Assembly: GCA_902572475.1 (NCBI GenBank) | Contig: CACGGB010000001.1 | Location: 62,001-126,000 of the forward strand | Reading direction: 5' to 3' | Length of the DNA: 64,000 nt | DNA from: an uncultured Pelagibacteraceae bacterium | GTDB taxonomy: Bacteria > Pseudomonadota > Alphaproteobacteria > Pelagibacterales > Pelagibacteraceae | Shown: one piece after another, positions 51,103-60,379 of the stretch | Position numbering within the stretch: position 1 is the stretch's first letter | Layout: each line of letters begins with the position of its first letter | The notes under the pieces: model-generated | The model's database searches: none | What the model was told of the DNA's origin: nothing | The model's input: only the letters and a program-made list of their open reading frames with translations | Made by a program: the position numbers and the translations under genes

Positions 51103-52222
51103 AAAGATATGTTTTGTTTTTTGTGTAATTAAGAATTATACCTGCTAGTATTGCACTTCCAATAAGTGAAGAACCGCCGTAACTTAAAAAAGGTAATGTC
51201 ATGCCTGTTGTAGGTATTAAATTGGTATTTACACCAATATGAATAAAAGTTTGAAATATTAATAAAGTTGAAAGACCACACAATGAAAATTTAACAAGTT
51301 GATCATCTTGGTTAATACAATTTTTTATTATTCTAAAAGATATGTACAAAAAAATTAGAATAATTATTACTGAGATAATTGAACCGTATTCTTCAGAAAT
51401 GATTGCGATTATATAATCTGTGTGAGCTTCTGGAACACTGTCTTTTAAAATTCCTTCTCCCATACCTTGGCCTTTTAATCCTCCAAGTTTAATTGCGTCC
51501 AAGGCTGAAGAGGATTGAAATTTATCTCCTTTACTAGGATCAATAAAAGATACAAGACGATCTGTTATATATCCAAATTTTTGTGGCATAAAATACAATA
51601 ATGAGGTGAATGAAATTAAAAAAATTGAAAAAAAACTAATAATATAAAACAAACTTACGCCAGAAATAAATACAATCGCACCCCAACTTAATACTAGCAA
51701 AATAGATTGTCCTAAATCTGGTTGATCAATTAAAAGAATTATAACTGATAATAATAGTAAAAAGCTAAAAAGATATTTTATTTGGGAATTTTTTAATTTT
51801 TCTAAAGTCAAAACCTTAACTGTAGCTAAAATAAAAAAAGGCTTGAGTATTTCTATTGGTTGAAGTCTAAAAAAATAAAGATTTAACCACCTTTTGGCTC
51901 CTTTAACCTCTACTCCAATAAAAGGAACCAAAGCAAGAAAAATAAAAGAAAATATAAAGATAGGTACAATAATTTTTTTTAAAAAGGAAGTGTTTACTGA
52001 GGAAATACTGATCATAATTATTAAAGCAAAAAAAGTAAAAAGAAGATGTTTTGTGAAAAAAAAATAATAATCTTTATTCAATCTCTCACCTGCTAATGAT
52101 GAAGTAGAAGAGAAAGAAAAAAATAATCCTAAGAGAAAAAGTATTATAAAACAAAAAAAAATTTTTTTATCAATATTCCTCCAATAATTTATAATTTTAA
52201 GTTTAAACATATTTTTTTGCAT
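51095..52222 (-). CDS. ftsW: Peptidoglycan glycosyltransferase FtsW
   Basis: This 375-residue SEDS protein has about ten membrane helices and the family motifs VKGAKRWLNLYFFRLQPIEILKP, DQPDLGQSILLVL, EAHTDYIIAIISEEYG and TTGMTLPFLSYGGSS. It polymerises septal glycan together with FtsI. The start at 52222 overlaps murD by 20 bp; an internal ATG at 52210 is an alternative. Confidence 0.95.
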   Translation of the reverse strand: MQKNMFKLKIINYWRNIDKKIFFCFIILFLLGLFFSFSSTSSLAGERLNKDYYFFFTKHLLFTFFALIIMISISSVNTSFLKKIIVPIFIFSFIFLALVPFIGVEVKGAKRWLNLYFFRLQPIEILKPFFILATVKVLTLEKLKNSQIKYLFSFLLLLSVIILLIDQPDLGQSILLVLSWGAIVFISGVSLFYIISFFSIFLISFTSLLYFMPQKFGYITDRLVSFIDPSKGDKFQSSSALDAIKLGGLKGQGMGEGILKDSVPEAHTDYIIAIISEEYGSIISVIIILIFLYISFRIIKNCINQDDQLVKFSLCGLSTLLIFQTFIHIGVNTNLIPTTGMTLPFLSYGGSSLIGSAILAGIILNYTKNKTYLYE

Positions 52223-53486
52223 AATATTTACATAATTTTTTAAATGAGTTGCCTCTCTCCTCGAAGTTTAAGTATTGGTCAAAAGACGCTGAGGCTGGGC
52301 TTAATAGGATGGTATTTTTTTTTCTTTTAAACAATTTTATGTCATTTAAGATTTTGATAATTGAGTTCTTTATATTTTTTGAAATAAAAAAACTCACTTT
52401 ATTTTTAAGCTGTTTCTTAAAAAAATTTGTATTTTTGCCAATTATATAGCTTCTTATAATATTTTTTCTTACATTATTTATTTTGAATTTGTCATTCTTT
52501 TTTGGAAGTCCTCCTACAATCCAAAAAATGTTCTTTCCATTTTTCAAAGCGCACTTAGATGCCTGAAACGAAGTAGCTTTTGAGTCATTTATAAAAGTGC
52601 AATTTCCCTTTTTTAAAAATATTTCATATCTATGCGGTAATCCAATGAATGATTTTAATGACTTTATAAAAGATTTCTCTTTAATTCTTAATAATTTAGA
52701 AACAGATAAAACAAACATCATATTTTCATCATTTATTTCTGATGTTAAGTAAGGATTATTAATTTTTCCTTTTAATTTTTGAAAATCTTCCATTTTTGGA
52801 ATAATTACTTTTGTAATTAATTTTTTCTTTAGATGTTTTTTCAAATTTAAGTTTAAAATACTGTATTGGTTTTTTGTCTGGTTTGAAAATATTTTTAATT
52901 TTGAATTTATGTAATTTCTTATATTTCCATGCCATTCAATGTGATCGTTACTAATATTAAGTAAAATTGCATAGTCAGGGCTAATAAATTTTGAATGAGC
53001 CAGCTGAAAAGATGAGGCCTCTATTATTAAAAAATTATTCTTTTTTACATTTAAACTAAGAATTGGAGTTCCTATATTTCCACCTAGCAATGTTTTATAT
53101 TTATTTTTTTTTAAAACATGTTCTAAAATTTTACAAGTAGTAGATTTCCCATTAGTTCCTGTAACAACTATACTTTTGAACGACTTTTTGAGTAAAAATA
53201 TTAAATCAATATCAGTAATAATTTTTTCTTTATATTTGTTTAACTCTTTTCTTTTTTTGGATTTTTTCAAACTAACACCTGGACTTAAAACAATATAATC
53301 TGTTTCTGACAAAGCTTTTTCTAAATTTTTTGGCCTAAGTTTTTTATAAAAATGTTTATTTTTATCATCCCAAACTTTATAATTTTTAATTTTATTTTTT
53401 TTAAAAAAATTAACAATTGATTGACCTGTTGCACCTAGACCATAAACTAGAAAAGATAGTTTTTTAAAGTTTTTAGCAGAGATCAT
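52203..53486 (-). CDS. murD: UDP-N-acetylmuramoylalanine--D-glutamate ligase
   Basis: This 427-residue Mur ligase has VYGLGATGQSIVNFFKKN at the N-terminus, the P-loop VVTGTNGKSTTCKILEHVL, NISNDHIEWHGN, and LLSPASASFDQYLNFEERG at the C-terminus. It adds D-glutamate to the stem peptide. It is separated from mraY by three bases. Confidence 0.96.
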   Translation of the reverse strand: MISAKNFKKLSFLVYGLGATGQSIVNFFKKNKIKNYKVWDDKNKHFYKKLRPKNLEKALSETDYIVLSPGVSLKKSKKRKELNKYKEKIITDIDLIFLLKKSFKSIVVTGTNGKSTTCKILEHVLKKNKYKTLLGGNIGTPILSLNVKKNNFLIIEASSFQLAHSKFISPDYAILLNISNDHIEWHGNIRNYINSKLKIFSNQTKNQYSILNLNLKKHLKKKLITKVIIPKMEDFQKLKGKINNPYLTSEINDENMMFVLSVSKLLRIKEKSFIKSLKSFIGLPHRYEIFLKKGNCTFINDSKATSFQASKCALKNGKNIFWIVGGLPKKNDKFKINNVRKNIIRSYIIGKNTNFFKKQLKNKVSFFISKNIKNSIIKILNDIKLFKRKKNTILLSPASASFDQYLNFEERGNSFKKLCKYYAKKYV

Positions 53487-53489
53487 TAA

Positions 53490-54575
53490 CTACCTTAATT
53501 TTAAAGTCGCTAGTCCTACTAGAGCTAAAATTATAGCAATTATCCAAAATCGAATTACTATTGTAGACTCTGCCCAGCCCTTTTTTTCAAAATGGTGGTG
53601 TATTGGAGCCATTTTGAATATTCTTTTACCAGTTAACTTGAAAGATACGACTTGTATAATTACTGAGACTGTTTCTAAAACAAATAATCCTCCTATGATT
53701 GCTAACACGATTTCGTGCTTCACAATTATAGCTATTGCAGCTAGAGAACCTCCTAAAGAAAGAGAACCAGTATCGCCCATGAAAATCTTAGCTGGAGGAG
53801 CATTGTACCAAAGAAAACCTAAGCATGAACCAACGACCGATCCACAAAAAATTGAAAGTTCACCAACTTCTGGGATGTATTGAATTTGAAGATATTCAGA
53901 AAAAATTGTATTTCCCACTACGTATGAAATTAATGTAAAAGATAAGGCGACTAACATTACTGGAACAGTTGCTAAACCATCCAGTCCATCTGTTAAATTT
54001 ACAGCATTTGATGCTCCAATAATCACAAAAAGTCCAAATGGAATAAAAAATAAACCCATTTGCAAAATAAGGTTTTTGAAGAAAGGAAAATATAAATTGT
54101 ATAGATATTCATGGCTAGAAAACTTAATCAAGATAAATAAAGTTAAGGCTCCAATTATTAATTGACCTGCAAATTTATATCTTGATTTTAATCCACTTGA
54201 ATTTTTGTATTTAATTTTTAAAGTATCATCAAGGAATCCTAAGCCTCCTAGACTTAATGAAACAAATATCAATGTCCATACATAAACATTTTTTAAGTCT
54301 GCCCAAAGTAAGGTACTTGAAATTATACCAATTATAATTATTACTCCACCCATTGTAGGTGTTCCAGTTTTCTTGACAATATGATCTATGGGTCCATCTT
54401 GCCTTATTGGACCAGTAATCATTTTATCAGAGAACATTTTGATTAAGGGTGCTCCAATTAAAAAAACAATTATTAAAGAAGAGATTACTGACAGGCCAGT
54501 CCTGAAAGTTAAATATTTGAATACATTTAAAAAAGAATATTGATCAATTAGAGATGTAAAAAGGTGAAATAACAT
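53490..54575 (-). CDS. mraY: Phospho-N-acetylmuramoyl-pentapeptide transferase
   Basis: This 361-residue protein has ten membrane helices. GFLDDTLKIKYKNSSGLKSRYKF has the catalytic DD pair, NAVNLTDGLDGLATVP and MAPIHHHFEKKGWAES are family signatures. It transfers the muropeptide to undecaprenyl phosphate, making lipid I. Start and stop touch the neighbours with 0 to 3 bases. Confidence 0.97.
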   Translation of the reverse strand: MLFHLFTSLIDQYSFLNVFKYLTFRTGLSVISSLIIVFLIGAPLIKMFSDKMITGPIRQDGPIDHIVKKTGTPTMGGVIIIIGIISSTLLWADLKNVYVWTLIFVSLSLGGLGFLDDTLKIKYKNSSGLKSRYKFAGQLIIGALTLFILIKFSSHEYLYNLYFPFFKNLILQMGLFFIPFGLFVIIGASNAVNLTDGLDGLATVPVMLVALSFTLISYVVGNTIFSEYLQIQYIPEVGELSIFCGSVVGSCLGFLWYNAPPAKIFMGDTGSLSLGGSLAAIAIIVKHEIVLAIIGGLFVLETVSVIIQVVSFKLTGKRIFKMAPIHHHFEKKGWAESTIVIRFWIIAIILALVGLATLKLR

Positions 54576-57361
54576 TAGTTGCCTTTAATTATTTTTTTAG
54601 CAAAATTATTTAGTCCAGTTGCGTTAGATCCTTTAATCATTAAGTAATCATTATTAGATATAATATTATTTAAAGTAAAATCTACATCTTCTTCATGTTG
54701 AAAAATATTGCCCCTTTTATTTATACTTAAACATTTAAAAGTATTCATTGATTTAACGCCTTTAATAAAAACTTTATCAATATCTGAATTGTTAATAACT
54801 TTAGATAAATTTTTGTGAAGAAATACTGATTTTTTACCTAATTCCAGCATATCACCCAAAATCAAATATTTTTTAAAATTTAATTTTTTTATATTATTAA
54901 AACTATTAATCGCGTTTTTCACAGAAAGTGGATTTGAGTTATAGCTTTCATCGATCAATTTAAATTTTTTGTTATATCTTTTAATCGTATGAATTTTTCC
55001 ACGACCTTCAACTGGCTCATATGTTCTAAATTTTTTTATAATTTTTTGTATGTTTAAATTTAACTCACTTAACAATGCTAGAGAGGAAAGAACATTATAA
55101 ATATTTATATTTTTTATTTCAAAATTAAAAATTTGTTTTTTTACTTTAATTAATATTTTTATTTTATTATAATTTTTTTTAATCGAAATTGGATGAATAT
55201 CTGACATTTTGCTCATTCCAAATGTAACTATATTTAAATTTTTCAATTTTGCTTTTGATTTTAAATAATGAAAAAACTTGTCATCTTGATTTAAAATTAT
55301 TGTGCCATTTTTTTGAATATTGTTAATTATCTCTCCTTTAGCCCTAGCTATACCTTTTATATTTTTAAAGTTTTCAATATGTGCTTCACCGATATTTGTT
55401 ATGATTCCTATGTTAGGTTTGATAAGTTTGGTAAGGGAATTTATTTCACCTGGTTTACTCATACCAACCTCAAACACACCATAACTATGGTTTGGTGTTA
55501 AAAGAGATAAACTTATGGGCACACCGTATTGATTATTATATGATTTTGGAGAATGTAGTGTTTTTCCAAAATTTTGAAGTAAATCTTTGATAAGATTTTT
55601 CAAAGAAGTTTTTCCAGCGCTTCCTGTTATAGCAATAATCTTAGCTGATGAGTATTCTCTCTTCTTTGTAGCAAATGCATTTAAAAAATTGATTACATTA
55701 TTTACTTTAATTGTTTTTTTTTTGAATCTTTTTATTTTTTTACTAGTAATAATATATTTTGCTCCTTTTTTTAATGCTTTCGGTATAAAACTTGTTCCAT
55801 CATTATTTTTACCTTTAATTGTTAAAAAAAGATTATCTTTTTTAATTTCTCTTGAATCGATAGCTAGTCCGTGAAAATTTTTTAATTTTTTTGCTTTTAT
55901 TATATTTTTTAAAATTTTTTTATTTTGCAAAAATTTTTGATTTTGATTTGTAAGAGTTTTAATATTAACCTTTAGATTTTTGACTATTCTCCTGTCTGAA
56001 ATTTTAATAATCTTATCCTTGTAAATTTGTTCTTCTTCATGACCCTTTCCGGCGATTAAGATAATTTCATTTGGATTTGCATTTTGTATTGAGGTTCTTA
56101 TTGCCATCGCTCTATTAGCGATGTTAAAGCAGTTGATATTTTTTATATATTTTAAAACATCTTGCCTGATCTTTTCTGGTCTTTCATTTCTCGGATTATC
56201 ATCTGTAATAAATATTTTTTTACAATTTTTATCTGCTATCCTTGCCATTAACGATCTTTTCTTAAAATCTCGATCACCCCCACATCCAAATACCAAAGAA
56301 ATATTGTTTCCGTAGCTAGACTTTAGAGCAGAAAGTGTTTTATGAAGAGCATCAGGAGTATGAGCAAAATCCACGAATACTCTGATATTGTTTGGAAAAG
56401 TCCTGACATGCTCTAATCTACCATTTACGTCTTTTAATTTATCTAAAATATTAAAAATTTTTTTTTCTGATAAATTACATAATTTAGCTGCTGAAATTGC
56501 CATTGATAAATTCTTTAATTGAAACTCATTTAAAAAATTAACTTTTTTATCTTTTTGTAATTTATTCATAAGAGGGTTTATGTCGATTAAATTAAGTTTT
56601 TTTCTTTTTGATATTTTTTCTAAGTTAGAAAATTCTTTTATTGAGCTGTCAGAAATTACTGTTTTTCTTTTATTGAGTATATTGTTAAATAAAATCATTT
56701 TAGCTTTTAAATAAGATTGCATAGTTTTATGATAATCAAGATGGTCTTGACTAAAATTTGTAAATATACCAGCTTTAATATCTAAATGATCAATTCTGTT
56801 TTGAAACAAGCCATGACTTGAAGCTTCAATAATAACGTTGTTTATATCTTTTTTTTTAATTTTTTGAAGAGCATCGTGCAAGACTATAGTGTCAGGGGAC
56901 GTTAAATTATTTTTAATTATTTTTTTTTTGTATTTAATACCTAATGTGCCTATAGATGCTACTGGTATATTATTTAATCTTAAAATTTGAAAGAATAAAT
57001 CAGCTACTGAAGTTTTTCCGTTGGTCCCAGTTACTGCTATAATATTTTTTGGCTTCAATTTGTAAAAATCGGAACATACTTTACCCAAAAAATGTCTGGT
57101 ATTTGCAGTTTTTATGACCGGTATTTCTTTATGTTTATATTTACAGTTATTAGCGCAAACAATTGCTACTGCACCTTTTTTAATTGCTTCATCAATATAT
57201 TTTTCACCATTAAAGTTTTTGCCTTTAATTGCAAAAAACACATATCCTTTCTTCATTTTTTTACTATTATTTGAAATTCCGTAAATCTTTAATTTTTTTT
57301 TTTCTTTTGGAAGATTTTTAATTATTTTTTGCAGCAACATAATTTTCATTAAAGTCTTCAT
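54575..57361 (-). CDS. murE: Fused MurE-MurF: meso-diaminopimelate ligase plus D-Ala-D-Ala ligase
   Basis: This 928-residue protein holds two complete Mur ligases. The N-terminal half (about 1-470) is MurE: P-loop VTGTNGKTSVADLF (about 111), SSHGLFQNRID, and DNPRNERP (about 388), the diaminopimelate-specificity motif. The C-terminal half (about 480-928) is MurF: P-loop TGSAGKTSLKNL (about 579), GEAHIENF, DESYNSNPLSVKNAI and LGDMLELG. Adding diaminopimelate and D-Ala-D-Ala in one chain would channel UDP-MurNAc-tripeptide. The start region has ATGs at 57361, 57349 and 57340; all overlap ftsI. The second half corresponds to murF. Confidence 0.95.
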   Translation of the reverse strand: MKTLMKIMLLQKIIKNLPKEKKKLKIYGISNNSKKMKKGYVFFAIKGKNFNGEKYIDEAIKKGAVAIVCANNCKYKHKEIPVIKTANTRHFLGKVCSDFYKLKPKNIIAVTGTNGKTSVADLFFQILRLNNIPVASIGTLGIKYKKKIIKNNLTSPDTIVLHDALQKIKKKDINNVIIEASSHGLFQNRIDHLDIKAGIFTNFSQDHLDYHKTMQSYLKAKMILFNNILNKRKTVISDSSIKEFSNLEKISKRKKLNLIDINPLMNKLQKDKKVNFLNEFQLKNLSMAISAAKLCNLSEKKIFNILDKLKDVNGRLEHVRTFPNNIRVFVDFAHTPDALHKTLSALKSSYGNNISLVFGCGGDRDFKKRSLMARIADKNCKKIFITDDNPRNERPEKIRQDVLKYIKNINCFNIANRAMAIRTSIQNANPNEIILIAGKGHEEEQIYKDKIIKISDRRIVKNLKVNIKTLTNQNQKFLQNKKILKNIIKAKKLKNFHGLAIDSREIKKDNLFLTIKGKNNDGTSFIPKALKKGAKYIITSKKIKRFKKKTIKVNNVINFLNAFATKKREYSSAKIIAITGSAGKTSLKNLIKDLLQNFGKTLHSPKSYNNQYGVPISLSLLTPNHSYGVFEVGMSKPGEINSLTKLIKPNIGIITNIGEAHIENFKNIKGIARAKGEIINNIQKNGTIILNQDDKFFHYLKSKAKLKNLNIVTFGMSKMSDIHPISIKKNYNKIKILIKVKKQIFNFEIKNINIYNVLSSLALLSELNLNIQKIIKKFRTYEPVEGRGKIHTIKRYNKKFKLIDESYNSNPLSVKNAINSFNNIKKLNFKKYLILGDMLELGKKSVFLHKNLSKVINNSDIDKVFIKGVKSMNTFKCLSINKRGNIFQHEEDVDFTLNNIISNNDYLMIKGSNATGLNNFAKKIIKGN

Positions 57362-59045
57362 TCTTTATGGCTAAAATTGGTCCAATTCTTTTTATTATTT
57401 TGCCTGCAACGTAAACTGAATTCCATCCTGCTTCGTTTCTAAAAGCTTTTATTTTGGTACCCCTATAGTCATATATTAAATCTTTTGCGACTTGAGGGTT
57501 TTCTAGCATTACCAATAAAGCGTACTTAGGTTCATGAGTTGGGAAAATTGATATGAAAGTATTCAAATTTTCATTTTTGTTGGAATAATTTTGTGAAGTT
57601 CCGGTTTTACCACCAACAAAATAGCCATGAATATCAGCAAGTTTAGCAGTTCCTTCTTTTTCTGTAACAACTTTTCTTAAAATTTTATTTATTTGATTGC
57701 TTGTTTTTTTAGAGATTATTCTTCCATAATCTTCCTGCTCTTCGTCTTTTTTTTTTATTAAGTTGGGTTTTATAATTTTACCTCCATTTGATATTGAAGC
57801 GTAAATAGTCGTTGCTTGTAATGGGGTTGTTGTAATTCCATGTCCGTAAGAAATGGTCTCTAATTTGCACTTATTCCATTTAAATTTAATAGGGTTTCCA
57901 ACTTCCTCTAATTGAATGTCTGGATTTTTTAATAATTTAGTATCTTCGACAAATTTTTTAAATTTTTCTTCACCAATTTTTCTTGCTAGCAATAAAGTTC
58001 CTACATTCGAAGATCTAATTAATATATCTTCTACTGATAAATTTTTTGGAAATTCTTTTATATCTGAAATCTTATAACGAGAACATTTAATTGATTTTGG
58101 TATATTTTCGAGTACATAATTTGGATCAACAAGATCATTTTCCAGCGCTAGCGCAACAGTAAAAGTTTTAAAAATTGAGCCAAGTTCATAAACACCTTTG
58201 GTTATTTTGTTAATATATTTTTTATCTTCAATATTAGCCCTAATATTTATATTAAAATCAGGTAGAGAAACTAAAGATAGTATTTCTCCATTTTCTACAT
58301 TCATGAGTAAAGCTCCGCCCCCAGTTGCCTCAAAGGTTTTTAAGGCTTTATCTAATTCTTTTTTAATTAAAAATTGAATATTTGTATCAAGAGTCAATTC
58401 CAAAGGTTTGCCAATGATTTTTTTATTTTTCAGGTCTTTATCAAAAAATTTTTCAATACCTGAAACTCCATAATTATCATAGTCAACCTGACCAATAATA
58501 TGACTAAATAGATTTCCATGTGTATAAACTCTTGATTGAAAAGGTTCAAAAATTATCCCCTTTTCTCCAAGGGACCATAGTTTTTCTTTATCTTTTTGAT
58601 TTATTCTTTTTTTTAAATAAAAATATTTACCGTTATTTATCTGTTTTTTTATTTTTTCTATTTGTAATTCAGGGAAACTCAGTCTCAATTTAATAAGAAG
58701 GTTCTCTTTATTGGTGACTAAACGTGGGTTGATTGCTGCATGAAATGATTTAACATTTCTTGAAATCAATATTCCATTTCTATCGACGATATCCCTTCTT
58801 AATAACGAAAATTTTTGAGGTGAGTTAATATTATTAAAGATTTCAATTTTATTTAGTGAAACATGAACAATTCTAATACTAAATATTAAAATTAGGCAAA
58901 TAAATAAAAAAAATAATAAATAAATTCTATCTTGGAATAAATTATTTTTTTTTAAATACTTATTTATTCTGTTTGTTTCTATGTAATCCTCAAAATAAAA
59001 ACTACCTTGGTCTTTATTGAAATTTTTACTTTTTTTTATTTTCAT
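57318..59045 (-). CDS. ftsI: Penicillin-binding protein 3 (FtsI), septal transpeptidase
   Basis: Starting at MKIKKSKNFNKDQGSF (ATG 59043-59045) the protein has about 575 residues; a start at 59084 is also open. One membrane helix lies near residues 40-60 of the shorter form. The pedestal has RRDIVDRNGILISRN. Active-site motifs are ELGSIFKTFTVALALE (Ser nucleophile), RSSNVGTLLL and VGGKTGTSQNY. It cross-links septal peptidoglycan with FtsW. It overlaps ftsL by 20 bp and murE-murF by 44 bp. Confidence 0.95.
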   Translation of the reverse strand: MKIKKSKNFNKDQGSFYFEDYIETNRINKYLKKNNLFQDRIYLLFFLFICLILIFSIRIVHVSLNKIEIFNNINSPQKFSLLRRDIVDRNGILISRNVKSFHAAINPRLVTNKENLLIKLRLSFPELQIEKIKKQINNGKYFYLKKRINQKDKEKLWSLGEKGIIFEPFQSRVYTHGNLFSHIIGQVDYDNYGVSGIEKFFDKDLKNKKIIGKPLELTLDTNIQFLIKKELDKALKTFEATGGGALLMNVENGEILSLVSLPDFNINIRANIEDKKYINKITKGVYELGSIFKTFTVALALENDLVDPNYVLENIPKSIKCSRYKISDIKEFPKNLSVEDILIRSSNVGTLLLARKIGEEKFKKFVEDTKLLKNPDIQLEEVGNPIKFKWNKCKLETISYGHGITTTPLQATTIYASISNGGKIIKPNLIKKKDEEQEDYGRIISKKTSNQINKILRKVVTEKEGTAKLADIHGYFVGGKTGTSQNYSNKNENLNTFISIFPTHEPKYALLVMLENPQVAKDLIYDYRGTKIKAFRNEAGWNSVYVAGKIIKRIGPILAIKNEDFNENYVAAKNN

Positions 59046-59358
59046 TTTGATTTCTTTGAATTGCCAATCTATTTTGTAAATCAAGGAAACTAGACATGCT
59101 CAAAAAAATTTTTGAGTATTCCATTGTCACATATCTCTCATTATCTATTAATTTTATTTTATCATGAATTATCATTGGAGATGATAGGTAAGAAAAATCT
59201 AGTTGTGACTCATTTAAATCTTTTTCTTTTATTTTAATTATCTTACCTAAATAAAGTATTTTTTTTTCGGTTTCTCTTGTTTGGTTTTTAATAATTGAGG
59301 TTACTATTAACAAAATAGAAAAAATAAATATTGACGTTAAAATTTTAATCTTAAACAT
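59026..59358 (-). CDS. ftsL: Cell-division protein FtsL
   Basis: This 110-residue bitopic protein has one N-terminal membrane helix (about 5-23) and a coiled-coil part (about 28-50, TRETEKKILYLGKIIKIKEKDLNESQ). Sequence conservation of FtsL is low; the identity rests on topology and location between rsmH and ftsI. It overlaps rsmH by 8 bp. Confidence 0.82.
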   Translation of the reverse strand: MFKIKILTSIFIFSILLIVTSIIKNQTRETEKKILYLGKIIKIKEKDLNESQLDFSYLSSPMIIHDKIKLIDNERYVTMEYSKIFLSMSSFLDLQNRLAIQRNQNENKKK

Positions 59359-60361
59359 TTATAGCCTCAAGATTTAAATATTTAGTAAATTTTTTAATAA
59401 AATTAGATGGATAAATAAATTGATTTTGACTTCTAGTGGCATGTCTTAGTTTTGCTGATCTCGATGGGTGATTTTTTTCTATTTCACTTTTTGTAGGTTT
59501 TATTATTTTATTAGCATATTTTTCAAATAAAGCTGTGTTATCATTACTATCTTCGGGAAGATACCGAGAGGGCCTTGATTTATTTTTTGAAAAATTTGTA
59601 AAAAAATATTTTACTATTTTATCTTCAATTGAGTGAAAACTAACAACTAGGATTTTTCCTCCTGGTTTCAAAATTTTTGTAGCTTGAATTATTCCATATA
59701 TGAGCTCGGAAACCTCTTTATTCACAAAAATTCTTAATGCTTGAAAAGTTTTTGTACTTGGGTTTATTTTTGATGAAAAATTTCTTTTTTTACTTTTTTC
59801 AATTATTTTTACTAATTCATCTACCCTTGTAATTCTTTTTTCTAATCTTGCTTTAACGATATTTCTCGCAATTCTTGAGGCATCTTTTTCTTCACCTAAT
59901 ATTTTTATTATTAATTTTAATTGATTTTCATTTAAACTATTTACAACTTTTTCTGCAGATAAATCAGATAAACCCATCGTCATATCCAATTTTTTATTTG
60001 ACTTAAATGAAAAACCTCTATTCATATTATTAAGTTGAATTGATGAAATGCCAAGATCGAAAACGATCGTATCAACTTTATGATTAATGATTTGATCTAT
60101 CTGACTAAATTTTGATTGATAAAACTTAAATCGTTTTTCAAATTTTTTTTCTATTTTTCTCGCAATTAAAATTACTGAAGGATCTCTATCTATTCCTACT
60201 ACTTTTGTTTTAGAAAATTTAAGAAATTCACTTGAATATCCTCCACCTCCAAAAGTGCAATCCACAAAAAAGCCTCCTCTTGACGGAGTTAAAACTTTTA
60301 TGACTTCACTCAACATCACTGGAAAATGGGAAAATTCCAGTGATGGTGTTTGAGATTTCAT
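59351..60361 (-). CDS. rsmH: 16S rRNA (cytosine(1402)-N4)-methyltransferase
   Basis: This 336-residue methyltransferase has HFPVMLSEVIKVLTPSRGGFFVDCTFGGGGYSSEFLK (shown in parts: HFPVMLSEV then DCTFGGGGYS, the SAM site), DLGISSIQLNNMNRGFSF and FHSIEDKIVKYFF. It methylates C1402 of 16S rRNA and is nearly always in the dcw cluster after mraZ; here ftsZ comes between. Confidence 0.96.
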   Translation of the reverse strand: MKSQTPSLEFSHFPVMLSEVIKVLTPSRGGFFVDCTFGGGGYSSEFLKFSKTKVVGIDRDPSVILIARKIEKKFEKRFKFYQSKFSQIDQIINHKVDTIVFDLGISSIQLNNMNRGFSFKSNKKLDMTMGLSDLSAEKVVNSLNENQLKLIIKILGEEKDASRIARNIVKARLEKRITRVDELVKIIEKSKKRNFSSKINPSTKTFQALRIFVNKEVSELIYGIIQATKILKPGGKILVVSFHSIEDKIVKYFFTNFSKNKSRPSRYLPEDSNDNTALFEKYANKIIKPTKSEIEKNHPSRSAKLRHATRSQNQFIYPSNFIKKFTKYLNLEAINV

Positions 60362-60379
60362 TAATTTTTGTTTTAATCA

